Below, piece by piece: positions 1-8,495 of a DNA stretch of 48,113 bases. The DNA is from Verrucomicrobiaceae bacterium UBA2429 (GTDB lineage: Bacteria; Verrucomicrobiota; Verrucomicrobiia; Verrucomicrobiales; Verrucomicrobiaceae): the NCBI GenBank assembly GCA_002343505.1, contig DDQZ01000008.1:319-48431 (forward strand). The letters are read 5' to 3'. Position 1 is the stretch's first letter. Each line of letters opens with the position of its first letter. The notes below the pieces were generated by a model. The model had not been told where the DNA came from. It made no database searches and worked only from the letters and a program-made list of their open reading frames with translations. Both the position numbers and the translations under genes were made by a program.

Positions 1-219
1 ACCGGGTGGCAGCGGGACCTCTCGCTCAGCCTGTACAAACTCGGCCAGGTGGTGGAGAAGCAGGAGCGCTGGGCGGAGGCGCTGGCGTGGATGGAGAAGA
101 GCCTGGCCGTGGATGAGCGCCTCGCCGCCAAGGACGCGAGCAACGTGATGTGGCAGGACGATGTGGTGAAGACCCGCGCGGCGGTGGAGCGGCTGCGCCA
201 GCGCGCGGCGGGCCGGTAG
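1..219 (+). CDS. C-terminal fragment of a TPR-repeat protein (partial)
   Basis: The frame is open from the first base of the window and stops with TAG at 217-219, so only the last 72 residues are present and the start lies outside. The visible part contains the pattern LYKLGQVVEKQERWAEALAW, typical of a tetratricopeptide helix pair, followed by WMEKSLAVDERLAAKD. In families with this kind of TPR tail the repeats are a protein-protein interaction scaffold, often behind a kinase, caspase-like or AAA module; which of these applies here cannot be seen. Base composition matches the neighbours. The 184 bases between this stop and the next gene are G+C-rich and show no promoter or terminator I can support. 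Confidence 0.7.
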   Translation, partial: TGWQRDLSLSLYKLGQVVEKQERWAEALAWMEKSLAVDERLAAKDASNVMWQDDVVKTRAAVERLRQRAAGR

Positions 220-403
220 GGGGGCGCAGTGGCTGCCGCCGCAAGGCGGTGGCGTCTGCCGCGGCGGAAGCACACCCCGCGCTTTGGCAAGCGCGCCTGC
301 GGGGGCGGGCAGGGGGCTCCGGGCTTGGCAAGCCCGGCTCCTTGCGCGCGCTGGCCGCGCACCTGAAAGAGAGATGCGCGCCGCTTTCGCGGTATGTGTC
401 CCC

Positions 404-2797
404 ATGCGCCTGACACCGCTTTTTCTCTGCCTCCTGGCCGCCGCTCATGCGGAGGACGCCCTGCGCGCGCCGCCGCCGGAGGTGACGGCGCCGCTGCCGG
501 AGCTGGCGCGCCACGGCGGGGCGCGTTTCCTGGACCTGAACGAGGACGGGCACCTCGATGCGGTCGTGTCGAACCCGCAGGGCTACGGCGTGTTCCTCTA
601 CAATGCCGTGGAGCGGAAAAATGTGCAGTGGGAGGCGGGCTGGACGCAGGTGCTGCGGGAGGGACGGGCGGGCGATGCGAACAGCCTGCCGCTGCTGGCG
701 GACGCGGCGGGGCGGGACACGGGCGCGCGGTTTGAAAAAGGCGACCTGGTGGCGGCGGACGGCGCCCGCGTGACGCGCGCGGAGCTGTTGCGGGTGCCGG
801 GGCCGCCGCCGCTGACGCCCCAGGAGTCCCTGGCGGCGCTGGTGCTGAAGCCGGGCTGGCAGGCGCGCCTGGTGGCGCACGAGCCGCTGGTGCGGGACCC
901 GGTTTTTTTTGACTGGGACGCGCGCGGCCGCCTGTGGGTGGTGGAGATGGGGGACTACCCCTTCGCGCCGGGTGAAAAAACGAAGGACGGCCAGGTGGGC
1001 CAGGGCCGGGTGTCGGCGCTGCAGACGGGGCGGGTGAAGATCCTGACCGACACGGACGGGGACGGGGTCTTTGACAAGGCGGTGGTGTTCCTCGACGGGC
1101 TGAAGCACCCGACGAGCCTGGGCTTCTGGAAGGGGGGTGTCTTCATCGCGCACATCCCGGACATTTTTTACGCGGAGGACACGGACGGCGACGGCGTGTG
1201 CGACCTCCGGGAGACGTGGTTCAGCGGCTTCACGGACGGCAATCCGCAGCACCTGGTGAACGGCTTCTGCCTCGGGCTGGACGGCTGGTTTTACTGCGCC
1301 AATGGCGACAGCGGCGGGCACATCACGTGCGCGAAAAGCGGCAGACAGGTGGCGCTGGGCACGAACGATTTCCGCTTTCATCCGGTGACGGGCGCCTTCG
1401 AGCTGGAGGCGGGGCGCACGCAGTTCGGGCGCTGGCGGGACGAGTATCAAAACTGGTTCGGCAACAACAACAGCACCTGGGCCTGGCATTATCACCTGCC
1501 CCTGCGCTGGCTGGAGCGGCACCCGGAGCGCCAGGCGCGCGCGCTGCGGGCGGTGACGAACGAGGCGAAGACGGTGCATCCCGCCAGCCCGCCCCTGCGC
1601 CGCTTCAACTGGGCCAGCGCCACGAACACGCTGACCTCCGGCTGCTCCCCCATGCCCTGGCGTGACGGCGCGGAGCACCTGCTGCTGGTGTGCGAGCCGG
1701 CGAACAATCTGGTCCACCGCCAGGTGCTGGACATGACGCGCTTCCCCGTCACCGGCGCGCGGCATCGGGACGACCCGGACAGCGAATTCCTGGCCAGCCG
1801 TGACAACTGGTTCCGCCCCTGCCTCATGCGCGAGGGGCCGGACGGCGCGCTCTATGTGGCGGACATGTACCGCCTCGTGCTGGAGCATCCGGAGTGGATC
1901 CCCGCCGAGCTGGCGAAGGGCCTGGACCTGCGCGCGGGGGAGGACAGGGGCCGCATTTACCGCATCAGCCGGGATGCGGCGCCGGCGCGCGGCTTTGCCC
2001 CGGCCATGGACTCGGACATCCGCTGGCAAAGGGACACCGCGCAGCGGCTGCTGCTGGAAAGCGGGGACGTGAAGGCCGTGCCGGAGCTGAAAAAGCTGGC
2101 GCAAAGCCAGGACAAGCCGGCGCACACCCGGCTGCAGGCGCTATGGACCGCGCACCTGCTGGAGCAGGGCGGCGCGGAGCCGCTGCTGGCCGCGCTGAAG
2201 GCGGCGCATCCGCTGGCGCGCGGCTCGGCCATCGTGGCCGCGGGCGGGGATGAGATCCACCCGGATGAGCTGGCCTCCTGGTTCCCCGCGCAGGGCCGGG
2301 CAAAGGCGGTGGCGGAGGCGCCGAAGATCCAGCATTTCAATGCCGACCGCCAGAAGGTGGTGACGCGGTATCTGAAAGAGGCCGCGCCTTTGCAGGGGGA
2401 TGCCGCGCGCGGGATGCTGGTCTATCAAAAGGCCTGCATGGCCTGCCATCAAATGCGCGGCCAGGGCGCGGAGCTGGGGCCGGACCTGGCGACGGTGGCG
2501 GGCAAGCCGGTGGAGCAGATTTTGGAGGCCGTCTTTGACCCCAACCGAGCCGTGGAGCTGCGCAACGCGGCCACGCAGATCACGAAGAAGGACGGCTCGC
2601 TCGTGCTGGGCCTCATCGCGCTGGAGACGCCGCACGCGGTGACGCTGCGCCTGCCCGGCGGGGTGGAGCTGCCCGTGCCGCGGGCGGAGATTCAGGAGAT
2701 GAAGACCCTGCAAACCTCCCTCATGCCCGACGGCCTGGAGGCCGTGCTCAGCGCCCAGGACACGGCGGACCTGCTGGCGGTGATCCAGGGGAAATAA
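404..2797 (+). CDS. Secreted PVC-type dehydrogenase with C-terminal c-type cytochrome domain
   Basis: Encodes a 797-residue exported protein. The N-terminus MRLTPLFLCLLAAAHAEDA is a Sec signal peptide. It is followed by an FG-GAP-like stretch (FLDLNEDGHLDAVVSN), a beta-propeller-type dehydrogenase region with two calcium-loop-like motifs (DTDGDGVFD, DTDGDGVCD), a short HEAT-like helical part and a haem domain with C678-M-A-C-H682 and downstream GAELGPDLATVAG. This architecture is the expanded 'membrane-bound dehydrogenase plus haem-binding' family of Planctomycetes and Verrucomicrobia, thought to oxidise sugars or other substrates in the periplasm; the substrate is unknown. ATG 404 was chosen because it gives a compact signal peptide; ATG 374 would add ten residues and cannot be excluded, while the longer open frame from 284 has no signal-like start. 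Convergent with the next gene, 16 bp apart. Confidence 0.88.
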   Translation: MRLTPLFLCLLAAAHAEDALRAPPPEVTAPLPELARHGGARFLDLNEDGHLDAVVSNPQGYGVFLYNAVERKNVQWEAGWTQVLREGRAGDANSLPLLADAAGRDTGARFEKGDLVAADGARVTRAELLRVPGPPPLTPQESLAALVLKPGWQARLVAHEPLVRDPVFFDWDARGRLWVVEMGDYPFAPGEKTKDGQVGQGRVSALQTGRVKILTDTDGDGVFDKAVVFLDGLKHPTSLGFWKGGVFIAHIPDIFYAEDTDGDGVCDLRETWFSGFTDGNPQHLVNGFCLGLDGWFYCANGDSGGHITCAKSGRQVALGTNDFRFHPVTGAFELEAGRTQFGRWRDEYQNWFGNNNSTWAWHYHLPLRWLERHPERQARALRAVTNEAKTVHPASPPLRRFNWASATNTLTSGCSPMPWRDGAEHLLLVCEPANNLVHRQVLDMTRFPVTGARHRDDPDSEFLASRDNWFRPCLMREGPDGALYVADMYRLVLEHPEWIPAELAKGLDLRAGEDRGRIYRISRDAAPARGFAPAMDSDIRWQRDTAQRLLLESGDVKAVPELKKLAQSQDKPAHTRLQALWTAHLLEQGGAEPLLAALKAAHPLARGSAIVAAGGDEIHPDELASWFPAQGRAKAVAEAPKIQHFNADRQKVVTRYLKEAAPLQGDAARGMLVYQKACMACHQMRGQGAELGPDLATVAGKPVEQILEAVFDPNRAVELRNAATQITKKDGSLVLGLIALETPHAVTLRLPGGVELPVPRAEIQEMKTLQTSLMPDGLEAVLSAQDTADLLAVIQGK

Positions 2798-2813
2798 GCG
2801 CGCGCCAGCCGGC

Positions 2814-4211
2814 TCACGAGGCGCCCACGCCGCGCAGGACGGCGGCGGGGGTTTTGAGCAGGATTTTGGCGTCGAGCCAGAGGGACCAGTTGTCTATGTA
2901 TTGCAGGTCCAGGGCCACCCAGTCCTCGAAGTTGCGGATGCCGTTGCGGCCGGTGATCTGCCACAGGCAGGTGAGGCCGGGCTTCACGCTGAGCCGGCGG
3001 CGCTGGGCGTGCTTTTCGATTTTGCCGATCTCATACACGGGCAGCGGGCGCGGGCCGACGAGGCTCATCTCCCCGCGCAGCACGTTCAGGAGCTGCGGCA
3101 GCTCGTCTATGCTGAACTTCCGCAGCCAGCGTCCGAAGGGGAAGACGCGCGGGTCGTTGGCGATCTTGAAGGCGGGGCCGCGCATTTCATTCTGAAACTC
3201 CAGCTCGGCGCGGCGGGCCTCGGCGTCCGGGTGCATGGTGCGGAATTTCCACATCATGAAGGGCCGCCCGTAGTGCCCGGCGCGCTCCTGGCGGAAAAAG
3301 ACGGGGCCGCCGGGCGAGGCGAGGCGGATGCCGATGACGGCGGCCAGCCAGAGCGGCAGGGTGAGCACGAGCAGCAGGGCTGCCACAACGCGGTCGGCGA
3401 GGTCTTTGAACAGCAGCGCCCAGGACACCTGCGGGGTGCTGTGAAAGACGAGCATGAGCTTCCCGCCAAGAACATCGAAGGTGGGGCGGGAGATGGCGGT
3501 CTGGAAAAAGTCGGCGGCGATCCATGCCTCCACGCCCTCGGTCTCGCAGGCCTGCACGGCTTCCTCGATTTTCCCAAAATGCACATGCTGCGCGGCGAAG
3601 AGCACGCGCGCCACGGAGTGCTCGTGCATGGCGGCGACGAGGTCGCTGATGGGCTGCCGGGTGATGTCCACGCACCCGGCCACCTCGATGTGCGCGCGCT
3701 GCTCGGCGGGCACCTTTTCCATGAGCTGGCGCATGTCGTCCCCGGCCCCGGCCAGCAGCACGCGCTCCCGGCCTTTGCCGCTGGCGAGGCGGCGGCGCAG
3801 GCGCGCGCGCTGCACCTCCTCCCGCAGCAGCAGGGCGGAGCCGGACATGACGATGGCGAGCATGGCCACCGAGCGGCTGGGCACCTCCCACTTTAAAAAC
3901 ACCACCAGCGCTCCAACGGCCAGGCTGATGCCGGCGAGCGCCTCCATGAGCTGGCGCAGGCTCTGCGCGGTGGTTTTCTCCACCAGGCCGGAGTAAAAGC
4001 CGCGCTCCTCCAGGATGAGCGGCGTGAAGGGCACCACCAGGGCCATCAGCCAGTAGAGCTGCTCGATGGGCGGGATCTCGACCAGATCGGGGATGAAAAC
4101 AGGCAGTGTGCGCGAGCGGAAGTAATGCGCGAACCACAGGCAAAAGGCCAGCAGCCCGCTGTCGAGAAGCTGGGTAAGCTGCAAATTGATTTCTTGCCGG
4201 CGGCCAAGCAT
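2814..4211 (-). CDS. Polyprenyl glycosylphosphotransferase (exopolysaccharide sugar transferase, WcaJ/WbaP-like)
   Basis: A 465-residue inner-membrane enzyme that transfers a sugar-1-phosphate from a nucleotide sugar to undecaprenyl phosphate, the first step of exopolysaccharide or O-antigen repeat assembly. The N-terminal half has several hydrophobic segments and a Rossmann-like CoA-binding region (VLLAGAGDDMRQLM). The C-terminal catalytic domain shows the family signatures FFRQERAGHYGRPFMMWKFR, the RWLRKFSIDELPQLLNVLRG block and MSLVGPRP, with the expected catalytic acidic residues, and ends with KPGLTCLWQITGRN. Length fits the family. It is divergent from aroD, and the 54 bp between the two starts are noticeably A/T-richer than the surroundings and probably hold both promoters. 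A second, clearly related enzyme is encoded at 42562-44031, so two initiating transferases are present. The sugar specificity cannot be read from sequence. Confidence 0.93.
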   Translation of the reverse strand: MLGRRQEINLQLTQLLDSGLLAFCLWFAHYFRSRTLPVFIPDLVEIPPIEQLYWLMALVVPFTPLILEERGFYSGLVEKTTAQSLRQLMEALAGISLAVGALVVFLKWEVPSRSVAMLAIVMSGSALLLREEVQRARLRRRLASGKGRERVLLAGAGDDMRQLMEKVPAEQRAHIEVAGCVDITRQPISDLVAAMHEHSVARVLFAAQHVHFGKIEEAVQACETEGVEAWIAADFFQTAISRPTFDVLGGKLMLVFHSTPQVSWALLFKDLADRVVAALLLVLTLPLWLAAVIGIRLASPGGPVFFRQERAGHYGRPFMMWKFRTMHPDAEARRAELEFQNEMRGPAFKIANDPRVFPFGRWLRKFSIDELPQLLNVLRGEMSLVGPRPLPVYEIGKIEKHAQRRRLSVKPGLTCLWQITGRNGIRNFEDWVALDLQYIDNWSLWLDAKILLKTPAAVLRGVGAS

Positions 4212-4265
4212 AGTGTTCGGATTCCGATGTGTTTCGAATTCTTGAAATTATAGCTGTCTTAAGTA

Positions 4266-4976
4266 ATGCCACAACTTCTTTCCTCCTCAAACCTCCTGCT
4301 TTCCTCCCGCCCGCTCACCGTCGCGGTCATCCCGGACGGGGCGACGCTGGCGCTGTGGCAGGGAATGGAGCCGGAGGCGCGCGCGGCGGCGTGCGATGTC
4401 ATCGAGCTGCGGCTGGACACGCTGCAGACCGCGCCGGGGGACATTCGCGAGGCTCTGCGCGGCAGTGCCACGCCGGTTTTGCTCACCGCGCGCCACCCGG
4501 CGGAAGGCGGCCAGGGCAGCGAGGACGCCGCCGCGCGCGCGGCGCTGATCGAGCCGCTGCTGGATCTGGCCGCGCTGGTGGACATCGAACTGCGCAGCGC
4601 GCGGGAGATGCGGGCGCTGGTGCTCAAGGCGCAAGGCGGCGGTGCGAGGGTGGTCGGCTCCTTCCACGACTTCCAGGCCACGCCCGCGGACGAGGTGCTG
4701 CGCGGGGCGGTGGACTTCGCCCAGCCGGCGGGGCTGGACGCGGTGAAGATCGCCACTTTTCTCAACAGCATGGACGACCTGATGCGGCTGATGCGGCTGG
4801 TGTCCGCGCCGCATCGTTTGCGCCTTTCCTGCATGGGAATGGGGCCGCTGGGGCGCGTTTCGAGGTTGGTGCTTGCAAAGTGCGGCAGCCTGCTGAACTA
4901 CGGGTTTCTTGGCGAGGCAAATGCTCCCGGCCAGTGGCCTGCCCCGCGTCTCAAAGACATCCTGGCCGACCTGTGA
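4266..4976 (+). CDS. aroD: 3-dehydroquinate dehydratase, type I
   Basis: Third step of the shikimate pathway: dehydration of 3-dehydroquinate to 3-dehydroshikimate through a Schiff base. The 236-residue protein carries the whole active-site set of the type I class: E47 and R49 in VIELRLD, H134 in GSFHDF, Schiff-base lysine K161 in AVKIATF, R200 in the MGMGPLGRVSR loop and Q223 near the C-terminus. The 27-residue spacing from His to Lys matches the family. Start ATG 4266 is the first in frame. The stop (TGA 4974-4976) is separated from the next start by one base, so translation of the downstream carboxypeptidase is likely coupled to aroD. No other aromatic amino acid gene is nearby. Confidence 0.93.
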   Translation: MPQLLSSSNLLLSSRPLTVAVIPDGATLALWQGMEPEARAAACDVIELRLDTLQTAPGDIREALRGSATPVLLTARHPAEGGQGSEDAAARAALIEPLLDLAALVDIELRSAREMRALVLKAQGGGARVVGSFHDFQATPADEVLRGAVDFAQPAGLDAVKIATFLNSMDDLMRLMRLVSAPHRLRLSCMGMGPLGRVSRLVLAKCGSLLNYGFLGEANAPGQWPAPRLKDILADL

Positions 4977-4977
4977 C

Positions 4978-6027
4978 ATGAGCCTTCCTTTTCCGAAATC
5001 CGCCCGACTCGCACTCGCGCTGGCGCTTTTGCCGCTGACGGGGTGCTTTGAAGACCCCCAGCGCGAGGAGCGGCTCAAATGGCGCGAGGAGGAGGTCAAT
5101 GCCAAGTCGGCGGACATCATCCGCAGGGAGATGGAGATCGCCAAGGAGAAGCAGGTGCTCGAAGGGCTGCGGCTGGACCTTGTGGCGAAGGAGAAAAGCG
5201 TCGAGATGCTCCAGAAGCAGCTCGCCGAGGAGCTGGAGAAAACCCGGCGCGTGCGGCGGGAGATCGAGATCAAGGAGCTGCGCGGCCCCATCCCCCAGAT
5301 CAGCGCCGGGCGCGCCATCATCATAGACGCGGCCAGCGGCGAGACGCTCTTTGAAAAGGAGGCCGACAAGCGCGGCGCCATCGCCAGCACCACAAAGCTG
5401 CTGACCGCCCTGCTCGTGGTCGAGGCCGGCGACCTCGACAAGGAGATCATCGTCGAGCACAGCGACACGCAATGCGCCCCCGTGCGCCTCGGCCTCAAGG
5501 CCGGGGAAAAATACACCCGCCGCCAGCTTCTCACCGCCGTGCTGGTGAAAAGCTCCAACGACATCGCCCAGGTCCTGGCGCGCGACAACGCCGGCAGCGT
5601 CGAGGCCTTCGTCGCCAAGATGAACGCCCGCTGCGTCGAACTCGGCCTGCAAGACAGCCACTACGTCAACCCCCACGGCCTGCCCTCCACCAACGACGAC
5701 GAGCCCTACAGCACCGCGCGCGACCTCGCCGTCATCGCCAAACTCTGCGACCAGCAGCCGGAAATCCGCAAAATCGTCAAAATGCAGAGCTACACTTTCA
5801 AGTGGCCCAACGGCCGCGTCACCGAGCTCTCCAACACCAACCGCGTCCTGCGCAACGCCTCCTACTGCGACGGCATGAAGACCGGCTACACCAACGCCGC
5901 CGGCTACTGCCTCGTAGCCAGCGGCGAGCGCAACGGCCGCCGCCGCATCGTCATCGTCCTCAACGACACCGAGGCCGGCGTCTGGCGCGACGCCCAGGCC
6001 CTGCTGGACTGGGCGCTGAAAGCCTGA
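4978..6027 (+). CDS. Lipoprotein D-alanyl-D-alanine carboxypeptidase (PBP5-like) with coiled-coil stalk
   Basis: A 349-residue low-molecular-weight penicillin-binding protein that trims terminal D-Ala from peptidoglycan pentapeptides in the periplasm. Active-site motifs are complete: S137-T-T-K140 (SxxK), S192-S-N194 (SxN) and K301-T-G303 (KTG). The N-terminus is a lipoprotein signal with lipobox LTGC, making Cys23 the lipidated residue. Residues about 28-100 are an uninterrupted charged helix, predicted coiled coil (KWREEEVNAKSADIIRR and onward), before the catalytic domain begins near residue 108 (ISAGRAIIID). Classical DacA proteins are instead anchored by a C-terminal helix and have no such N-terminal stalk; here the C-terminus ends soon after the catalytic domain. 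ATG 4978 lies one base after the aroD stop; an earlier in-frame start inside aroD would destroy the lipoprotein signal. Confidence 0.92.
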   Translation: MSLPFPKSARLALALALLPLTGCFEDPQREERLKWREEEVNAKSADIIRREMEIAKEKQVLEGLRLDLVAKEKSVEMLQKQLAEELEKTRRVRREIEIKELRGPIPQISAGRAIIIDAASGETLFEKEADKRGAIASTTKLLTALLVVEAGDLDKEIIVEHSDTQCAPVRLGLKAGEKYTRRQLLTAVLVKSSNDIAQVLARDNAGSVEAFVAKMNARCVELGLQDSHYVNPHGLPSTNDDEPYSTARDLAVIAKLCDQQPEIRKIVKMQSYTFKWPNGRVTELSNTNRVLRNASYCDGMKTGYTNAAGYCLVASGERNGRRRIVIVLNDTEAGVWRDAQALLDWALKA

Positions 6028-6111
6028 CGCCAGCCCCCAGCCCATGCCCGCGCCTACCCTGCCTAGCCCGTCAAGCTGCGCGCCGCCTCCCGCCTTCACA
6101 CTCCCTCCCGC

Positions 6112-7416
6112 TTGAACTCCACCCCCGCTCCCACCATCGGCATCGTCGGCCTCGGCTACGTCGGACTCCCCCTCAGCCTCCGCTTCGCGCAAAACGGCGC
6201 CCGTGTCATCGGGTTCGACATTGACCCCGCCAAAGTCGCCAGCCTCAATGCCGGCCAGAGCTACATCCTGCACATCCCCGCGGAGGAAATCGCCGCCATG
6301 ACCGGCACCGGCGCCTTTGCCGCCACCACGGACTTCGCCCGCGTCAGCGAGTGCGCCGCCGTCATCATCTGCGTGCCCACCCCGCTCGTGAACGGCCGCG
6401 ACCCCGACCTCAGCTACGTGCTGAACACCGGCCGCGCCATCGCCCCGCACCTGCAAAAAGGCCAGCTCGTCTGCCTCGAATCCACCACCTACCCCGGCAC
6501 CACCGACACCGACCTGCGCGTCGTCCTCGAGGAAGGCTCCGGCCTCAAAGCCGGTGTGGATTTCCACCTCGCCTTCTCCCCCGAGCGCGAGGACCCCGGC
6601 AATCCTCAAAGCGACGTCTCCCACATCCCAAAAGTCATCGGCGGCCTCACCCCCGCCTGCCAAAAGCGCGCCATGGAGATTTACGGCATCGCCGTGAAGA
6701 CCCTCGTGCCCGTCGAGTCCTGCCGCGTGGCCGAGGCCGTGAAGCTCACCGAGAACATCTTCCGCGCGGTGAACATCGCCATGGTCAATGAATTGAAAGT
6801 CGTCTATGCCGCCATGGGCATAGACATCTGGCAGGTCATCGAGGCCGCGAAGACCAAGCCCTTCGGCTTCATGCCCTTCTACCCCGGCCCCGGCCTCGGC
6901 GGCCACTGCATCCCCATTGACCCCTTTTACCTCACCTGGAAAGCCCGCGAGTACGGCCAGGAGACCCGCTTCATCGAGCTCGCCGGCGAGGTCAATACCG
7001 CCATGCCCGCCTATGTCATCCGCCGCTGCGGCGAGGCGCTCGCCAGCCAGGGCAGGGCGCTCAAAGACGCCCGCGTCCTCTTGCTCGGCATCGCCTACAA
7101 GGCCAACGTGGACGACGACCGCGAAAGCCCCGGCTACGTCCTCTGGGAGCTGCTCGAAGCCGAGGGCGCCCATGTCGCCTACCACGACCCGCACGTCCCC
7201 GTCATCCGCCCCTCGCGCGAGCACAGCCAGTTCGCCGGCATCGAAAATACCGCGCTCACCGCCGGGAGCGTCGCCGGCTTCGATCTCGTCCTGCTCGCCA
7301 CCAATCACCAGGCCGTGGACTACGCCATCGTCGCGCAAAACGCCCGCCTCGTCGTGGACACCCGCAACGCCCTCTCCGCCCACATGCGGGGCCGGGAGAA
7401 CTATTTCAAAGCCTGA
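6112..7416 (+). CDS. wbpA: UDP-N-acetylglucosamine/UDP-ManNAc 6-dehydrogenase (WbpA-like)
   Basis: NAD-dependent nucleotide-sugar dehydrogenase that oxidises the C6 hydroxyl of a UDP-N-acetylhexosamine to the uronic acid, feeding surface polysaccharide synthesis. The 434-residue protein starts with the Rossmann motif GLGYVG (residues 13-18) and contains [10 protein letters not shown] and the catalytic cysteine block [19 protein letters not shown] with Cys266. The extended [12 protein letters not shown] form is characteristic of the WbpA/WecC branch rather than of UDP-glucose dehydrogenase. The C-terminal domain ([18 protein letters not shown]) is present. The start is TTG at 6112; no ATG lies between the upstream stop and the Rossmann motif, so a non-ATG start is required. 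The following gene encodes the epimerase expected in the same pathway. Confidence 0.88.
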   Translation: MNSTPAPTIGIVGLGYVGLPLSLRFAQNGARVIGFDIDPAKVASLNAGQSYILHIPAEEIAAMTGTGAFAATTDFARVSECAAVIICVPTPLVNGRDPDLSYVLNTGRAIAPHLQKGQLVCLESTTYPGTTDTDLRVVLEEGSGLKAGVDFHLAFSPEREDPGNPQSDVSHIPKVIGGLTPACQKRAMEIYGIAVKTLVPVESCRVAEAVKLTENIFRAVNIAMVNELKVVYAAMGIDIWQVIEAAKTKPFGFMPFYPGPGLGGHCIPIDPFYLTWKAREYGQETRFIELAGEVNTAMPAYVIRRCGEALASQGRALKDARVLLLGIAYKANVDDDRESPGYVLWELLEAEGAHVAYHDPHVPVIRPSREHSQFAGIENTALTAGSVAGFDLVLLATNHQAVDYAIVAQNARLVVDTRNALSAHMRGRENYFKA

Positions 7417-7430
7417 CGAAGCCGCGGCTC

Positions 7431-7497
7431 GAAATTCGAAATTCGAAATTCGAAGCTCGAAATTCGAACTCAGCCCTCCATTCCGCAATCCGCAATC
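7431..7497. repeat. 7-bp tandem repeats between wbpA and epimerase genes
   Basis: From 7431 to 7472 the intergenic DNA consists of six consecutive 7-bp units of the form GAAATTC (three exact, then GAAGCTC, GAAATTC, GAACTCA). A second tandem, two copies of CCGCAAT, follows within 7482-7497. The stretch sits between two co-directional sugar genes and is A/T-rich compared with them. It has no open frame of its own. Likely a slippage-prone simple repeat; a role as a regulator site or a recombination spot is speculation. Confidence 0.75.
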
Positions 7498-7512
7498 CCC
7501 CCCCAATTCCCC

Positions 7513-8451
7513 ATGAAATCCCTCATCACCGGCGGCGCCGGATTTATCGGCTCCCACATCGCACAAGCCCTCTGCAGCAAAGGCGGCTCCGTCATCGTGC
7601 TTGATGACCTCAGCCTCGGCAACCTCGACAACCTCGCCTGGAAAAAGCCCGGCGATGACCTCGAGTTCGTCAAAGGCGACATCAACGACACCGCCTTGCT
7701 CAACAAGCTCATGCCCGGCTGCGACTGGGTCTTCCACGAGGGCGCGCTGCCCTCCGTCCCCCGATCCGTGGCCCAGCCCTGGGAGAGCAACCACCACAAC
7801 CTCGACGGCACCCTCCAGGTCCTCATCGCCGCGCGCGACGCCGGGGTGAGGCGCTTCATGTTCGCCAGCTCCTCCTCCATCTACGGCGACTCCGACGCGC
7901 CCTCCAAACACGAGAGCCTGCCGCCCAATCCCCTCTCCCCCTACGCCCTCCAGAAATACGGCGGCGAAAAATACTGCCAGCTCTTTCACCAGCTCTACGG
8001 CTTAGAAACCGTCGCCCTGCGTTACTTCAACGTCTTCGGTCCGCGCCAGGCCTTTGACTCGCCCTACTCCGGCGTCATCGCCAAATACTGCACCGCCATG
8101 CTCAAAGGCGAGCGCCCCCTCGTGTTTGGCGACGGCCTCCAGGCGCGCGACTTCACCTTTGTGGACAATGCCGTGTCCGCCAACCTGCTCGCCGCCGAGG
8201 CCCCCGCTGAGAAAGCCGCCGGGCGCTTCTTCAACACGGCCGCCGGCGAGTCCATCAGCCTGCTCCAGCTCATCGCCGAGCTGAACCGCCTCACGGAGCA
8301 GAGCCTCGAGCCCGAGTTCCACCTGCCGCGCGTCGGCGATGTGCGCAACTCCCTGGCCGACATCTCCGCCGCCCGCGAAGCCCTCGGCTACGAGGTCCTC
8401 GTCAACTGGCAGGACGGCCTCGCCCGCACGCTCGACTTCTACCGGCCTTGA
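7513..8451 (+). CDS. NAD-dependent UDP-N-acetylhexosamine 4-epimerase (WbpP/GalE-like SDR)
   Basis: Extended short-chain dehydrogenase of 312 residues that probably interconverts UDP-GlcNAc and UDP-GalNAc (or the uronic acids made by the preceding enzyme). It shows the cofactor motif GGAGFIG (7-13), the substrate-pocket segment GALPSVPRSVAQPWESNHHN that resembles WbpP-type epimerases, the serine cluster ASSSSIYG and the catalytic pair Y144-ALQ-K148. RYFNVFGPRQ and the RDFTFVDNA block complete the family signature. Start ATG 7513 is directly before the Rossmann strand. The gene is co-directional with the wbpA-like gene 96 bp upstream, and the two probably supply one activated sugar. GalE activity on non-acetylated UDP-hexose is the main alternative. 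Confidence 0.88.
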   Translation: MKSLITGGAGFIGSHIAQALCSKGGSVIVLDDLSLGNLDNLAWKKPGDDLEFVKGDINDTALLNKLMPGCDWVFHEGALPSVPRSVAQPWESNHHNLDGTLQVLIAARDAGVRRFMFASSSSIYGDSDAPSKHESLPPNPLSPYALQKYGGEKYCQLFHQLYGLETVALRYFNVFGPRQAFDSPYSGVIAKYCTAMLKGERPLVFGDGLQARDFTFVDNAVSANLLAAEAPAEKAAGRFFNTAAGESISLLQLIAELNRLTEQSLEPEFHLPRVGDVRNSLADISAAREALGYEVLVNWQDGLARTLDFYRP

Positions 8452-8495
8452 CGAATCGAACGCCAAACCAGGGCAAATTTGACTTCAAGCCGGAA

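Noticed and set aside
4951..7989. 1012-codon open frame on the minus strand across aroD tail, dacA-like, wbpA-like and epimerase genes
   Set aside because: It runs antisense to four well-supported genes; its product is Gly/Ala/Val/Asp-rich without domains. Long antisense frames are expected at this G+C content.
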